A stretch of 39,439 nt of DNA from Bacillota bacterium (GTDB taxonomy: Bacteria > Bacillota > Clostridia > Christensenellales > Aristaeellaceae), in contig JAEXCG010000212.1 in assembly GCA_023402355.1 (NCBI GenBank), forward strand, positions 1 through 39,439, read 5' to 3'. Positions within the stretch are counted from its first letter, which is position 1. Each line of letters starts with the position of its first letter. The translations under genes and the position numbers were made by a program. Positions 1-8,278 of the stretch are shown one piece after another. The notes under the pieces were generated by a model that saw only the letters and a list, made by a program, of their open reading frames with translations, searched no databases and had not been told where the DNA came from.

Positions 1-411
1 GCGCACGGGCGCTCCGGTCTGCGCGGCGGGCGCCTTGGCCGCGGGCTGCGCCGGGCGCACCTCTGCGGCGGCGGGAGCCGGCTGCGCGGGCTTGCTTTCT
101 TCCTTCGGCGCCTCTGCGACCGGATTCTCAGCCGCAGGCGCTTCTTTCTTGGGCGCGGGTTCTGGCGCAGCGCCCTCTTCCGCATCCGGCATCGTCCATG
201 CCTTGCTTTGCGCGCTCAGAATCTGGCGCTGCTGCTCTTTCAGCTGCTGCTCCTTGATTTCCTCTTCCTTCTGAACGAACGAAGCCTCTACCTTTTTGAG
301 CGATTGAAGCAAGTCCTGCGCATTGCGACGAACGCGCGTGACGTCTTCGAGCAGCTTGCCAGCGCCCTGACTCAGTTCTTTTGTAGCTTCTTGCACCTTG
401 ACTTTGGACAT
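1..411 (-). CDS. infB: translation initiation factor IF-2, N-terminal part (cut by the window edge)
   Basis: The frame opens at an ATG whose first base is 411 and runs without a stop to base 1, giving 137 residues; the GTPase core lies outside the window. IF-2 brings initiator tRNA to the 30S subunit and promotes subunit joining. The visible part is a charged helical stretch (about residues 1-70, rich in K, E and Q) and then a low-complexity linker rich in Ala, Pro and Glu, as in the variable N-terminal region of IF-2. No G-domain motif is visible, so the call rests on gene order: rimP-nusA-rnpM-ylxQ lie directly upstream, as in Bacillus. An AAGGG lies 4 bases before the ATG. The gap to ylxQ is 54 bases, so it is probably co-transcribed. 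Confidence 0.82.
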   Translation of the reverse strand, partial: MSKVKVQEATKELSQGAGKLLEDVTRVRRNAQDLLQSLKKVEASFVQKEEEIKEQQLKEQQRQILSAQSKAWTMPDAEEGAAPEPAPKKEAPAAENPVAEAPKEESKPAQPAPAAAEVRPAQPAAKAPAAQTGAPVR

Positions 412-465
412 TCGGCCCTTGCACCCCCGCTTATAAGCGATTCAATTTAGTAATCTTCTTGACAT

Positions 466-780
466 CTATATGTTAGAATCCGGCCGCAATAACCTTTGCA
501 GTTGCTGCGCCAGAGAACCTGGTTTAACCGCCGCGATCTTGCGGCCGGGTTTTCCGATGCTCTCGGACAGTCTTCCGCGCTCCGTTTCATGGAGCGGCAC
601 GCCGCGGTACCTGCACGCGTCGCCCAGCGCTTTCTTCGTCCCCGCCGACGCCTCTTCATCGATCAATACCAGCGCGGCTTCGCCCTTTTTCAGCACGATT
701 TCGCACGTGGATTCCCCGGAGACGACCTGCCCCGCGCGGCTTGCGAGCCCCAAAAGGCCCCATACCTTCGGATCAGTCAT
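466..780 (-). CDS. ylxQ: L7Ae/L30e-family RNA-binding protein YlxQ
   Basis: A 104-residue protein of the ribosomal L7Ae/L30e family. Members bind kink-turn RNA; the exact role of YlxQ is not settled. The N-terminus KVWGLLGLASRAGQVVSGE is the family signature, followed by the central ALVLIDEEAS strand and helix. The size is that expected for the family. The ATG at 780 lies inside the end of rnpM (8-base overlap), so the two are probably translationally coupled. It sits between rnpM and infB in the conserved nusA operon. The C-terminal 15 residues (QQLQRLLRPDSNI) have no recognisable motif. Confidence 0.9.
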   Translation of the reverse strand: MTDPKVWGLLGLASRAGQVVSGESTCEIVLKKGEAALVLIDEEASAGTKKALGDACRYRGVPLHETERGRLSESIGKPGRKIAAVKPGSLAQQLQRLLRPDSNI

Positions 781-1045
781 GCGCTTCCACCTGCTCCATC
801 AACTGCGCGTAGACCGCCTCGCCCACCGGCATTTCCAGCGCGCGTTCGAGCTGGCGCTGCTTGACGGCCCGCGTGAGGCATTCCTTGCTCGGGCACACGT
901 AAGCGCCGCGTCCCGGCGCCTTGCCGATCCGGTCAAAGGCGATTACGCCCTCGGGCGATTTCACGATGCGCAGAAGCTCCCGCTTGGGCTTCATTTCGCG
1001 GCAGCCCACGCACATGCGCATGGGCACCTTACGTGGCTTGAGCAA
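773..1045 (-). CDS. rnpM: RNase P modulator RnpM (YlxR, DUF448)
   Basis: A 90-residue protein of the YlxR/DUF448 family. The Bacillus subtilis protein has been renamed RnpM because it binds RNase P RNA and tunes RNase P activity. The family signature is present: CVGCREMKPKRELLRIV near the N-terminus, GKAPGRGAYVC in the middle and a second cysteine (CPSKEC). The start is a TTG at 1045, with GAGGGG 8 bases upstream. It lies 15 bases after the nusA stop and overlaps ylxQ by 8 bases. Its proposed partner, the RNase P RNA gene, is also in this window, at 15622-15958, in a separate transcription unit. Confidence 0.92.
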   Translation of the reverse strand: MLKPRKVPMRMCVGCREMKPKRELLRIVKSPEGVIAFDRIGKAPGRGAYVCPSKECLTRAVKQRQLERALEMPVGEAVYAQLMEQVEAHD

Positions 1046-1060
1046 TCCCTACACCCCTCT

Positions 1061-2158
1061 TTATTCGGCGTCCTCGGCCTGCGCCTCTTCCGCCGCGGCC
1101 TCTTCGGCCATCTCCTCCGCCTGGGACTGGCTCTTGATGTCGATCTTCCAGCCGGTCAGCTTTGCCGCCAGGCGGGCGTTCTGTCCCTCTTTGCCGATAG
1201 CCAGAGAAAGCTGGTTGTCGGGCACGACGACGCGGCAGGCCTTATCCTTCTCGGAAACAAAGACGTTGATGACCCTGGCGGGGTTGAGCGCGTTGGCGAT
1301 GAATTCCGCCGGGTCGCCGGACCACTTGATGATATCGATCTTCTCGTTCTTGAGCTCTGTGACCACCCGATCCACGCGCGCGCCGCGCGGGCCCACGCAG
1401 GAGCCCACCGCGTCCACCAGCGGATCGGAGGAAAACACCGCCATCTTCGTGCGGGAGCCCGCCTCGCGCGCGATCGACTTGATCTGCACGATGCCGGATT
1501 GAATCTCCGGCACCTCCAGCTCGAACAGGCGCTTGACGAGGCCCGGGTGCGTGCGCGATACGAGCACCTGCGGCCCCTTGGCGGAGCGCTGCACCTCCAG
1601 CACGTAGACCTTCAGGCGGTCGCCCAGGTTGTACTCCTCGCCCGGCATGTGGTGGCCCGGATCGATGATGCCCTCGGTCTTGCCCAGCTCCACGAAGACG
1701 TTCTTGCCCTCCACGCGCTGCACGATCGCGGTCAGGATTTCGTTTTCCTTCTCGATGTATTCGTCGTAGATGATGCCGCGCTCCGCCTCGCGGATGCGCT
1801 GCACGATGACCTGCTTGGCCGTCTGCGCGGCCACGCGGCCAAAATCGCGCGGCGTGACCTCGATTTCCACGATGTCGCCCTCTTCGTAGCTGGGCTGAAT
1901 CGCACGCGCTGCGCTGAGGGAAATCTCCATCGCGTCGTCCGCGACCTCGTCCACGACGACCTTGCGCGCGAAGACCTGCACGGTGCCGTCCTCGCGGTCC
2001 AGATTGACGCGTACGTTCGGCATGCCGGCCGTCGCCTTTTTCAGGTTCTTTTTATAGGCGGACTTGAGCGCCTCCTCGATCGCGCTGAACAGCACTTCCT
2101 TGCTGATGGATTTCTCCTTGGCCAGCGCGCCGATCGCTTCAATGACTTCCCGATTCAT
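1061..2158 (-). CDS. nusA: transcription termination/antitermination factor NusA
   Basis: A 365-residue protein. NusA binds RNA polymerase and nascent RNA and controls pausing, termination and antitermination. Visible in order: an N-terminal polymerase-binding domain (about 1-125, starting MNREVIEAIGALAKEKSIS), an S1 domain (about 130-200, with IVQRVEGKNVFVELGKTEG), and two KH domains (GPRGARVDRVV near residue 245 and AIGKEGQNARLAAKLTG near 320). A short acidic Ala/Glu tail follows. It lacks the C-terminal repeats of enterobacterial NusA, as is normal in Firmicutes. GGGAG lies 9 bases before the ATG. It overlaps the end of rimP by 20 bases, which implies translational coupling. It belongs to the rimP-nusA-rnpM-ylxQ-infB operon. 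Confidence 0.97.
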   Translation of the reverse strand: MNREVIEAIGALAKEKSISKEVLFSAIEEALKSAYKKNLKKATAGMPNVRVNLDREDGTVQVFARKVVVDEVADDAMEISLSAARAIQPSYEEGDIVEIEVTPRDFGRVAAQTAKQVIVQRIREAERGIIYDEYIEKENEILTAIVQRVEGKNVFVELGKTEGIIDPGHHMPGEEYNLGDRLKVYVLEVQRSAKGPQVLVSRTHPGLVKRLFELEVPEIQSGIVQIKSIAREAGSRTKMAVFSSDPLVDAVGSCVGPRGARVDRVVTELKNEKIDIIKWSGDPAEFIANALNPARVINVFVSEKDKACRVVVPDNQLSLAIGKEGQNARLAAKLTGWKIDIKSQSQAEEMAEEAAAEEAQAEDAE

Positions 2159-2651
2159 CTCTTCCAGCTCCCTCTATTTCCAGGTCTTCAAAATCAGCGT
2201 CCTCAAAATGCAGCACAGGGACGACCCTGGAGGCGGCCTTCTGCGCAAAGCGCGCCTGCCCCTCCGGGGTATCCAGCACGATCTCGCCGTCGATCAGGCC
2301 GACGAGCGCGCCCTCAAAAACCTTTTTCTTATCGACCGGTTTGTACAAATGGACCTGCACGTCCTGACCGATGTGCGCGTCAAAATCCCGCTGTTTTTTC
2401 AGCGGGCGGTCGAGCCCTGGGGAGCACACCTCCAGGAAGTCGTAGTCCACGCGCTCCACCTTAGGCTGGATCGCCCGGTGGAAAGCCTCGCAATCATCCA
2501 GCGTTATACCGCCGGGCTTGTCGATGTAAATGCGCAGGTATCTGCCGGCGCCTTCCTTGGCAAGCTCGACGTCCACCAATTCAAACTGCATTTCACCCGC
2601 CAGCTTTTCACAGGCCGGCATGGCCACGGTGACGATATCGCTTTGCGCCAT
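2139..2651 (-). CDS. rimP: ribosome maturation factor RimP
   Basis: A 170-residue protein needed for late assembly of the 30S subunit. Family features include GAGRYLRIYIDKPGGITLDD (about residues 37-56), the VDYDFLEVCSPGLDRPLK block and a C-terminal SH3-like domain. The ATG at 2651 is preferred over an in-frame GTG six bases upstream because AGGAG lies 7 bases before the ATG and would touch the GTG. It is the first gene of the nusA-infB operon. A sigma-A-type promoter lies at 2769-2797, and a leader of about 110 nt with two hairpins separates it from the start. The C-terminus runs 20 bases into nusA. Confidence 0.95.
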   Translation of the reverse strand: MAQSDIVTVAMPACEKLAGEMQFELVDVELAKEGAGRYLRIYIDKPGGITLDDCEAFHRAIQPKVERVDYDFLEVCSPGLDRPLKKQRDFDAHIGQDVQVHLYKPVDKKKVFEGALVGLIDGEIVLDTPEGQARFAQKAASRVVPVLHFEDADFEDLEIEGAGRDESGSH

Positions 2652-2689
2652 GTACACACTCCTAAACCTTTTAAACGGATAAACAATAG

Positions 2690-2741
2690 GAAAGAGTGGG
2701 ATGTCAAGCCCACTCTTTCACGCATGCCGCCATGTGCGGCA
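2690..2741 (-). promoter_or_regulatory. two hairpins in the rimP-nusA-infB leader
   Basis: In the transcript from the promoter at 2769-2797, the first stem is TGCCGC/GCGGCA (2725-2741, loop of 5). The second is an 11-bp perfect stem, GAAAGAGTGGG paired with CCCACTCTTTC (2690-2719, loop of 8). The second is followed by CUAUUGUUU, too weak for a textbook terminator. It ends about 40 bases before the rimP ATG. An attenuator or an autoregulatory site in this nusA operon is an inference. Confidence 0.55.
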
Positions 2742-2768
2742 CTACAGTCTCACTATCCTACCCTGGTT

Positions 2769-2797
2769 ATTATAACACAGGAAGAAATGAATTACAA
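2769..2797 (-). promoter_or_regulatory. sigma-A-type promoter of the rimP operon
   Basis: On the minus strand, TTGTAA (2792-2797), a 17-base spacer and a perfect TATAAT (2769-2774). The start site should be near 2762, about 110 bases before rimP. It lies in the 192-bp gap after polC. I see no clear terminator after polC, so readthrough from the upstream operon is also possible. Confidence 0.8.
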
Positions 2798-2843
2798 CCC
2801 CTGCGATGGCAAACAAACCTGTTTTCAGCGGCTTTTGCTTCGT

Positions 2844-5800
2844 TTAGAGCGTAAAAAGGGATACCTGATTGGTCTCGGGCATGCCGCCGAGGCACCCGCA
2901 GTCCCGCAGAAGGTCCACCGCAGAGCCCGACAGGTGCGTTCTTTCCTTGAATTCCTCGATGGAAATGAAGGGGCCGTTGGCCCGCGCGTCCACAATGCCC
3001 TGCGCCGCGTTCGCGCCGACGCCCGGCAGGGCGTTGAACGGCATGCGGATCAGCCCTTCGCCGATGACCTCGAACTTGTCCGCCTGCGACTTGTACAGAT
3101 CCACCGGCGCGAAGTGAATGCCGCGGTAGTTCATTTCCAGCACGAGTTCGAGCAGGGTGTACATGTCCTTGTCCTTCGCCGTCGCGTCCTTCATGGCGTC
3201 GATCTCCCTCATGTGCTCCTCGATGCTTTCGATGCTGCCCGCGAGGATGCTCGCGTCAAAGCAGTCGGCGCGCACCGTGTAAAAGGCCGCGTAATAGGCC
3301 TCCGGCCTGTACACCTTGAACCAGGCGATGCGAAGCGCCATCGTGACGTAGGCGACGGCGTGCCCCTTGGGGAACATGTACTTGATCTTCTTGCACGAAT
3401 CCATGAACCAGTCCGGCACGTTGTGCTCGATCATCGCCTGTTCCATTTCCGGCTTCAGGCCGCGGCCCTTTCTGACGCTTTCCATGGTGTCAAAGGCCAT
3501 CTTCGACTCGACGCCGATGGCGATCAGGCCGTTCATGATGTCCTCGCGGGTGCAGATGCAGTCCGCCAGCGCGACGCCCTGATGAATCAGGTCCTGCGCG
3601 TTGCCGATCCACACGTCCGTGCCGTGCGAAAGGCCCGAAATCGACAGCAGCTCGTTCATGGTCGTGGGTTTCGTCTCCTCCAGCATCTGGCGCACGAAGC
3701 GCGTGCCGAACTCCGGGATGCCGTAGGTGCCCGTCTTGCTGTGAATCTGTTCGGGCGTCACCCCCAGCGCCTCCGGCGAGGAAAAGAGCGAGATCACCTT
3801 GGGATCGGTCAGCGGCAGCGTGCGCGCGTCGATCCCCGTCACGTCCATCAGCATGCGGATCATCGTCGGGTCGTCGTGGCCCAGAACGTCCAGCTTGACG
3901 AGCACGTCGTGCATGGAGCCGAAGTCGTAGTGGGTGGTGACGACGGAGGAGTTTACGTCGTCCGCCGGGTGCTGAATCGCCGTGAACTGATAGATGGTGT
4001 ACTCCTTGGGCAGCACGACCATGCCCGCCGGGTGCTGGCCCGTCGTGCGCTTGACGCCGACGCAGCCCTGCACCAGCCGGTTCTTCTCCGCCTCCGTCAC
4101 GTGCAGGCCCCGCTCCTCGCAGTACTTGCTGACAAAGCCGTAGGCCGTCTTGTCCGCGAGCGTGCCGATCGTGCCCGCGCGGAAGCACTGGGACTTTCCG
4201 AACAGCTCTTCGATGTAGGCGTGGGCCCTGGGCTGGTACACGCCGGAGAAGTTCAGGTCGATGTCGGGCACCTTGTCGCCCTTGAAACCCAGGAAAACCT
4301 CGAACGGAATTTCAAACCCGTCGCGCGTGAGCTTTTCGCCGCAGACCGGGCAGTTCATCTCGGGCAGGTCGACGCCGACCTTGTACTTGACCTTGTCCAC
4401 GTCGAAGTTGGAATACTGACACTTCGGGCAGCGGTAGTGCGGCGGCAGCGCGTTGACCTCCGTGATGCCGACCAGGTGCGCCACGAACGACGAGCCGACC
4501 GATCCGCGCGAGCCGACCAGATAGCCGTCGGCGTTCGACTTCTTCACCAGCTTTTCCGCGATGTTGTACAGCGTTGCGAAGCCGTAACCGATGATCGCGC
4601 CCAGCTCCTTTTCGATGCGGGCCTTGACGATCTCCGGCAGCGGGTCGCCGTACCACTCGCGCGCCTGCTGATAGGACATGTTGCGGATGTTGTCCGCCGC
4701 GTCCGGCCAGAAGGGCTGGAACGTCTCCTTGCCCTCCGGGTGGCGCGGAAAGAGGCGCACGTCGCCTACGCGGTCCGCGATCTTCTGCGGGTTGTCGATG
4801 ACCACCTCTTCGCACTTTTCCTTGCCCAGATAGGCGAATTCCTCGAGCATTTCGTCCGTCGTCTTAAAGTACAGCGGCGGCTGCTCGTCCGCGTCGGAAA
4901 AGCCCTTGCCCGCCATCAGAATCGCGCGGAAGACGGCGTCCTTGGGGTCCAGGAAGTGCACGTCGCCCGTCGCGACGACCGGGATGCCCAGCTTTTCGCC
5001 CAGCGCCACGATCTTGCGGTTGTAGTCGCGCAGCGCTTCCTCGTTCTCCGCGGTGCCGTTTCGGATCATGAACTCGTTGTTGCCGATCGGCTGAATCTCC
5101 AGGTAATCGTAAAAGCGCGCGATGCGCGTGAGTACGCTGTCGTCCTTGCCGTCCACGATGGCGCGGAAGAGCTCGCCCGCCTCGCAGGCGGAGCCCACGA
5201 TGACGCCTTCCCGGTACCTTTGGATGATGGAGCGCGGGGTGTGCGGCTGCCGGTGAAAGTACTTCAAATGCGCGTCCGACACCATGCGGTTGATGTTCTC
5301 GATGCCCTTCTGGCTCTCCGCCAGCAGGATGATGTGGTGCGATTCGCCGATCGCCCCGCCCTGCAGCGCCGTGTTGATGTCGCTGAGCTTTTCCACGCCT
5401 TGTCCGCGCGCGGTGAAGAACATCTTGTTGAGCATGTGCGCCGTCGCGCGCGCGTCGTGCACCGCGCGGTGGGCGTTTTTCAGGCTGATGCCCAGCGACT
5501 TGCAGACCGCGCCGAGGCGGTGGCTCTTAAGGGAGGGATACATGCGCCGCGAGAACTCGAGCGTATCGATGACGGGGCAGCTAAACTCAAGTCCCAGCCG
5601 CCTGCACTCCTCGCGCAAAAATGCGGTATCAAAGGATGCGTTGTGCGCGGCGAGGGCCGCGTCCCCGATGAACTCCAATAGTTGCGGAATGGCGACGCTG
5701 GCATCGGGCGCGTCGCGCACCATGCTGTCGGTGATCCCCGTAATTTCGGTGATCTTTGCCGGAATCGCGGTGCCGGGGTTGACCATCTGCGAAAGCTCCT

Positions 5801-7178
5801 CGACGACCTGCCCGTTTTGAATGCGCACGGCGCCGATCTCGATGACCCGCTCCCTGCGCGGGTTGAGGCCCGTGGTCTCAAAGTCGAGCACGACGATCGG
5901 ATCGTCGATCGAGCGGTCGTCCGGGTCGGTCACCACGGTCGTCTCGTCCGTCAGATAGGCCTCGACGCCGGGGATGAGCTTGATGCCGTTCTTCTTGGCC
6001 GCGCCGAAGGCTTCCGGGTACGCCTGCACCACGCCGTGGTCCGTGACGGCGACGGCAGGATGGCCCCATTCCGCCGCGCGCTTGATGAGCGCGGACGCGG
6101 AGGATACCGCGTCCATATTGCTCATCTGGGTGTGCAGGTGCAGTTCTACGCGCTTGCGCTCCGCCTTGTCCTCGCGTCGGGGCTTCTCGTGCAGGTTGAT
6201 GTCCGTCACCATGATGGCCGTCTCGTGCATGAACTTGTCGAACTGGCAGTCGCCGCGAACAACCAGCCAATCGCCCGCCTTTACCGCGTCCACCACGTCC
6301 TGAACGGCTTTCTTCTCCTGCTCGGTCGGTTCCTTGGCGTCGCCCGCGTTGGGGTCCGCCTTGCGGAAGCGGTTCTTATAGCGCAGAAACGCCTTGCACT
6401 GAATGGTGCCGGTGTAGTCCGTAATTGCGAACGAGAGCAGCAGCATTTCCCCGCCCTTCAGTTCCTTCGTCTCCACCGTGACCACCTCACCGCAGATGAC
6501 GACCTTGCCGCTGTCCTCCAAGAGCTCCTTGATTTCCACGACGGGGTCGGCGATCACCCGGCCGTAGACGTTCTTCGGCCGCTGCTGCGCGGGCTTTTCC
6601 GCCTGCTGCTGCGCGGCCTTTTCCGCCACTTCCTTGAGAAGCAGCTCTTCTTCCTTCTTGCGCTCCTCCAGAATTTCCGCGATCTGCCGCTCCTGGTCGC
6701 CGCTGACCTGAAAGCGCACGGGCACGTCGATGGCGAATACGTCCTTTACGATGCGCGAAATAAAGGCCGCCGTGTCGTTCTTTTCAAAGTACGGCAGAGC
6801 GGCCGCCAGGGGCAGCGTCGCGACGAGGGCGCCATCCTCCATGGACCAGGTCACGTCCTTGAGCCATGGGCGAAGCGACGCGTAATGGCGGCCGATGCAG
6901 CCCGTGAGCACCGCCCCGTACTCGGAGGGATTTTTCGTAAAGTCGTCCGCCAGCTGCGGGCTCGTGATGCGCACGGACACCCTGCATTCCGGGAAGGATG
7001 CTTGAATGGCCTTCTTCACGGCCAGAAAATCCTTTTCCCCGATGAGCTGGTCCGACGTAAAACAGACGAGCAGACGCTGGCCGTCCCTGCTGACCTTTGC
7101 CCGGCTCAACGTTAAATGCCCGGCAATGGGTCTTAGCGGCTGCCCCAGCAGCGTCTGCCACGATCCGGTAGCGCTCAA
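2844..7178 (-). CDS. polC: DNA polymerase III alpha subunit, PolC type
   Basis: A 1444-residue replicative polymerase of the Gram-positive PolC class, which carries proofreading within the same chain. In order: an N-terminal domain, a charged K/E/Q linker (near 180), an OB fold, a PHP domain starting near residue 345 (ELHLHTQMSNMD, AVTDHG), a 3'-5' exonuclease inserted in it near 433 (DFETTGL) and the polymerase core. The core has a four-cysteine zinc site (CPKC near 918, CPVC near 946) and catalytic PDIDLNFSG near 973. The length matches the family. The start is a TTG at 7178 that overlaps the ispG stop as TTGA; AAGGAG lies about 10 bases upstream. An open frame continues upstream inside ispG but encodes nothing PolC-like, so it is excluded. 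Confidence 0.96.
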   Translation of the reverse strand: MSATGSWQTLLGQPLRPIAGHLTLSRAKVSRDGQRLLVCFTSDQLIGEKDFLAVKKAIQASFPECRVSVRITSPQLADDFTKNPSEYGAVLTGCIGRHYASLRPWLKDVTWSMEDGALVATLPLAAALPYFEKNDTAAFISRIVKDVFAIDVPVRFQVSGDQERQIAEILEERKKEEELLLKEVAEKAAQQQAEKPAQQRPKNVYGRVIADPVVEIKELLEDSGKVVICGEVVTVETKELKGGEMLLLSFAITDYTGTIQCKAFLRYKNRFRKADPNAGDAKEPTEQEKKAVQDVVDAVKAGDWLVVRGDCQFDKFMHETAIMVTDINLHEKPRREDKAERKRVELHLHTQMSNMDAVSSASALIKRAAEWGHPAVAVTDHGVVQAYPEAFGAAKKNGIKLIPGVEAYLTDETTVVTDPDDRSIDDPIVVLDFETTGLNPRRERVIEIGAVRIQNGQVVEELSQMVNPGTAIPAKITEITGITDSMVRDAPDASVAIPQLLEFIGDAALAAHNASFDTAFLREECRRLGLEFSCPVIDTLEFSRRMYPSLKSHRLGAVCKSLGISLKNAHRAVHDARATAHMLNKMFFTARGQGVEKLSDINTALQGGAIGESHHIILLAESQKGIENINRMVSDAHLKYFHRQPHTPRSIIQRYREGVIVGSACEAGELFRAIVDGKDDSVLTRIARFYDYLEIQPIGNNEFMIRNGTAENEEALRDYNRKIVALGEKLGIPVVATGDVHFLDPKDAVFRAILMAGKGFSDADEQPPLYFKTTDEMLEEFAYLGKEKCEEVVIDNPQKIADRVGDVRLFPRHPEGKETFQPFWPDAADNIRNMSYQQAREWYGDPLPEIVKARIEKELGAIIGYGFATLYNIAEKLVKKSNADGYLVGSRGSVGSSFVAHLVGITEVNALPPHYRCPKCQYSNFDVDKVKYKVGVDLPEMNCPVCGEKLTRDGFEIPFEVFLGFKGDKVPDIDLNFSGVYQPRAHAYIEELFGKSQCFRAGTIGTLADKTAYGFVSKYCEERGLHVTEAEKNRLVQGCVGVKRTTGQHPAGMVVLPKEYTIYQFTAIQHPADDVNSSVVTTHYDFGSMHDVLVKLDVLGHDDPTMIRMLMDVTGIDARTLPLTDPKVISLFSSPEALGVTPEQIHSKTGTYGIPEFGTRFVRQMLEETKPTTMNELLSISGLSHGTDVWIGNAQDLIHQGVALADCICTREDIMNGLIAIGVESKMAFDTMESVRKGRGLKPEMEQAMIEHNVPDWFMDSCKKIKYMFPKGHAVAYVTMALRIAWFKVYRPEAYYAAFYTVRADCFDASILAGSIESIEEHMREIDAMKDATAKDKDMYTLLELVLEMNYRGIHFAPVDLYKSQADKFEVIGEGLIRMPFNALPGVGANAAQGIVDARANGPFISIEEFKERTHLSGSAVDLLRDCGCLGGMPETNQVSLFTL

Positions 7179-8242
7179 GACTGATTCTCTCCTTCTTCTC
7201 TCGCCTTCAGCATCGCCCAAATCTCGTCGATCAATGCCTGCGCGAGGTCGCCCTGTACTTTGCGCGGCGCCTTGCCCTTCACGAACAGCGCGCCGCCGTC
7301 CTTTCCGCCCGCGATGCCGATATCCGCCTCGCGCGCCTCGCCCGGGCCGTTGACGACGCAGCCCATGACCGCGACCTTGAGCGGCACGCGCACGTCCGTA
7401 AGCGCTTCCTGCACGCGGCGCATGATGCCGCCGACGTCGATGCAGGTGCGCCCGCATGTCGGGCAGGAGATGTAGCTCACGTGGTCGCTGCGCAGCCCCA
7501 CGGCGCGCAGGATGTCGATGCCCGCCTGCACCTCCGGCACGGGGTCGCCCGTCAGCGACACGCGGATCGTATCGCCGATGCCCCCAAGCAGCAGGGAGCC
7601 GATGCCGATGGCCGATTTGAGCGTACCCTCGCCGGGAAGCCCCGCCTCGGTGACGCCAAGGTGCAGCGGATAATCGCACGACTTGCTCGCCAGGCGGTAC
7701 ACGTCGTAGGTGTCGCGCACGTTCGACGCCTTCATCGAGAGCACCATGTCGTAAAAGCCGCAGCGCTCCAGCATGCGGGCGTGATTCAAGGCGCTTTCCA
7801 CCATGCCCTCGGGCGTCGGCCCGCCGTACTTTTGCAGGATGTCCTTTTCCACCGACCCGGAGTTCACGCCGATGCGAACCGGGATGCGGTGCGCCTTCAC
7901 ACAGTCCGCGAGCGCGCGCACGTTCTGCTCCCCGCCGATGTTGCCGGGGTTGATGCGCAGCTTGTGAATGCCGTTTTCCGCCGCCGCGATCGCCAGCTTG
8001 TGGTCGAAGTGGATGTCCGCCACGAGCGGCACCGGGGAGCCGTCCACCAGATCGCGCACCGCGCGGGCGCAGTCCATGTCGTAGACCGAGACGCGGACGA
8101 TGTCCGCCCCCGCCGCCGCCAGCGCGCGGATTTGGGCTAGCGTCGCCTCCACGTCGCGCGTGTCCGTATTCGTCATCGACTGCACGCTGACGGGCGCGCC
8201 GCCGCCCACCGCGACAGAGCCGACCTGTACCTTTCGCGTCAT
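7175..8242 (-). CDS. ispG: 4-hydroxy-3-methylbut-2-enyl diphosphate synthase IspG (GcpE)
   Basis: A 355-residue iron-sulfur enzyme of the MEP isoprenoid pathway that converts MEcPP to HMBPP. Seen: the N-terminal VQSMTNTDTRD block of the TIM barrel, HFDHKLA, INPGNIG, and the C-terminal cluster ligands SCPTCGRT and, further on, GCVVNGPGEARE (three cysteines and one glutamate). The ATG at 8242 is chosen because AAGGAAGG lies about 10 bases upstream. An ATG 30 bases earlier has no ribosome binding site. It is one of two MEP enzymes in this operon (with dxr) and its stop overlaps the polC start. Confidence 0.96.
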   Translation of the reverse strand: MTRKVQVGSVAVGGGAPVSVQSMTNTDTRDVEATLAQIRALAAAGADIVRVSVYDMDCARAVRDLVDGSPVPLVADIHFDHKLAIAAAENGIHKLRINPGNIGGEQNVRALADCVKAHRIPVRIGVNSGSVEKDILQKYGGPTPEGMVESALNHARMLERCGFYDMVLSMKASNVRDTYDVYRLASKSCDYPLHLGVTEAGLPGEGTLKSAIGIGSLLLGGIGDTIRVSLTGDPVPEVQAGIDILRAVGLRSDHVSYISCPTCGRTCIDVGGIMRRVQEALTDVRVPLKVAVMGCVVNGPGEAREADIGIAGGKDGGALFVKGKAPRKVQGDLAQALIDEIWAMLKAREEGENQS

Positions 8243-8278
8243 CGTTTCAAAGCCTTCCTTTCGTACATCCATTTGCCG

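Noticed and set aside
2064..5681. Very long antisense reading frame of about 1200 codons opposite nusA, rimP and polC, and similar ones at 470-2464 and 22625-24910
   Set aside because: They are mirror images of well-supported genes in GC-rich DNA, where stops are rare in the complementary frame. Their translations are Arg/Ala/His/Val-rich with no domain, and they cross gene borders and promoters.
7179..7679. N-terminal extension of PolC by about 167 residues
   Set aside because: The extra sequence is the out-of-frame translation of ispG, and the TTG at 7178 has a proper ribosome binding site and matches the usual PolC length.
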